From NCBI GenBank assembly GCA_040768445.1, contig JAXGMV010000001.1, positions 1-64,000 of the forward strand: DNA of 64,000 nt, given 5' to 3'. A model generated the notes under the pieces. That model made no database searches. It saw only the letters and a list, made by a program, of their open reading frames with translations, and had not been told where the DNA came from. The position numbers and the translations under genes were made by a program. Below are positions 63,737 through 64,000 of the stretch, piece by piece. Position 1 is the stretch's first letter. Every line of letters begins with the position of its first letter. Source of the stretch: JAXGMV01 sp040768445 (GTDB taxonomy: Bacteria; Chloroflexota; Anaerolineae; Anaerolineales; Anaerolineaceae).

Positions 63737-64000
63737 TTTTCCCATCTCATCAAAATAATAAATATCTTCACGTTTAAAGCCATACTTGCTGCCCTTCAGC
63801 CGGATGTGCGGTTCAAGGGTAAAGGCACGCCCGACCTCGGCAAACGTAGCTTTTACACCCTGCTCAATATATACCCGGTCTGATTCGATGAACTCGACCG
63901 AGTGACCCAGGTTGCCATGAAAATCCAGGTTTTCAAATCCAAGCGCATTAATCTCCCGGTTAAGTTCATGGTAAAGCTCTTCATATGCCATCTCGGGTAC
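63722..64000 (-). CDS. M24-family metallopeptidase, C-terminal part (cut by window edge)
   Basis: The open frame continues past the right edge, so the 5' part lies outside. The 92 visible residues hold HGNLGHSVEF (metal-site His region) and FTLEPHI (Glu ligand), typical of the M24 pita-bread fold. It is distinct from the protein at 5875. Function probably Xaa-Pro dipeptidase-like. Confidence 0.8.
   Translation of the reverse strand, partial: VPEMAYEELYHELNREINALGFENLDFHGNLGHSVEFIESDRVYIEQGVKATFAEVGRAFTLEPHIRLKGSKYGFKREDIYYFDEMGKLVRL

Noticed and set aside
1..64000. CRISPR array, prophage, rRNA operon or complete tRNA
   Set aside because: No regularly spaced repeats, phage structural genes, rRNA sequence or full cloverleaf were found on reading both strands.

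Overview
The window reads as a chromosomal segment of a free-living, probably anaerobic, sugar-fermenting bacterium. The mix of a Thermotoga-type inositol pathway, an Etf-linked 2-hydroxyacid dehydrogenase, an ECF transporter, an Mrp antiporter and many lipoproteins is compatible with Chloroflexota (Anaerolineae-like). That placement is an inference from gene content; there is no rRNA or other phylogenetic marker here.

Layout. 1-5.9 kb: a terminator, a tRNA-like scrap, a lipoprotein MsrAB, two SDR enzymes, an IS3-type remnant, a CrtI-like FAD oxidoreductase and a small membrane protein. 5.9-25.4 kb (all minus strand): an M24 peptidase-like protein, a double-HAD protein, EtfA/EtfB plus a GlcD-type dehydrogenase, and a catabolic block iolO-iolM-iolN-iolG-adh and pfkB-gnd-larA-sdr-uxaE-lacI. 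Two identical perfect palindromes (TGCACACGTGTGCA), one before adh and one before lacI, mark a LacI regulon. Read in order, the enzymes make a plausible complete route: myo-inositol > scyllo-inosose > diketo-inositol > 5-keto-L-gluconate > D-tagaturonate > D-fructuronate > D-mannonate > (LarA-type C2 epimerase) D-gluconate > 6-phosphogluconate > ribulose-5-phosphate. The mannonate-to-gluconate shortcut is my inference.

25.4-46.3 kb (plus strand): a second, less familiar system. It has two single HADs, a circularly permuted cofactor-independent phosphoglycerate mutase, two paralogous P-loop kinases with an unrecognised N-terminal domain, a bacterial ApgM, an RpiR regulator, a complete Fbp/Afu-type ABC transporter, another double HAD, two tandem HAD::TIM-barrel fusions, DUF47-PiT (phosphate transport), an IolK-like PfkB kinase and a UlaG-like metallo-hydrolase. 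The HAD-kinase operon and the RpiR-ABC operon share a duplicated promoter/operator of about 55 bp, so they are very likely co-regulated by RpiR. The content points to handling of an imported small phosphorylated or phosphorylatable compound (sugar, inositol or glycerate type), with phosphate released. The exact substrate cannot be read from the sequence.

46.3-52.3 kb: a complete mrpABCDEFG Na+/H+ antiporter operon. 52.3-57.4 kb: two lipoproteins, a decayed copy of the second one's 3' end, a 32-bp perfect palindrome, a PAS-domain protein and an amidohydrolase. 57.5-62.6 kb (minus): an ECF transporter operon (S, T, A, A) with a PfkB-like and a BtpA-family protein, driven by a strong promoter. 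62.8-64 kb: another PfkB kinase and the 3' part of an M24 peptidase gene cut by the window edge. No rRNA, intact tRNA, CRISPR array or prophage was seen.
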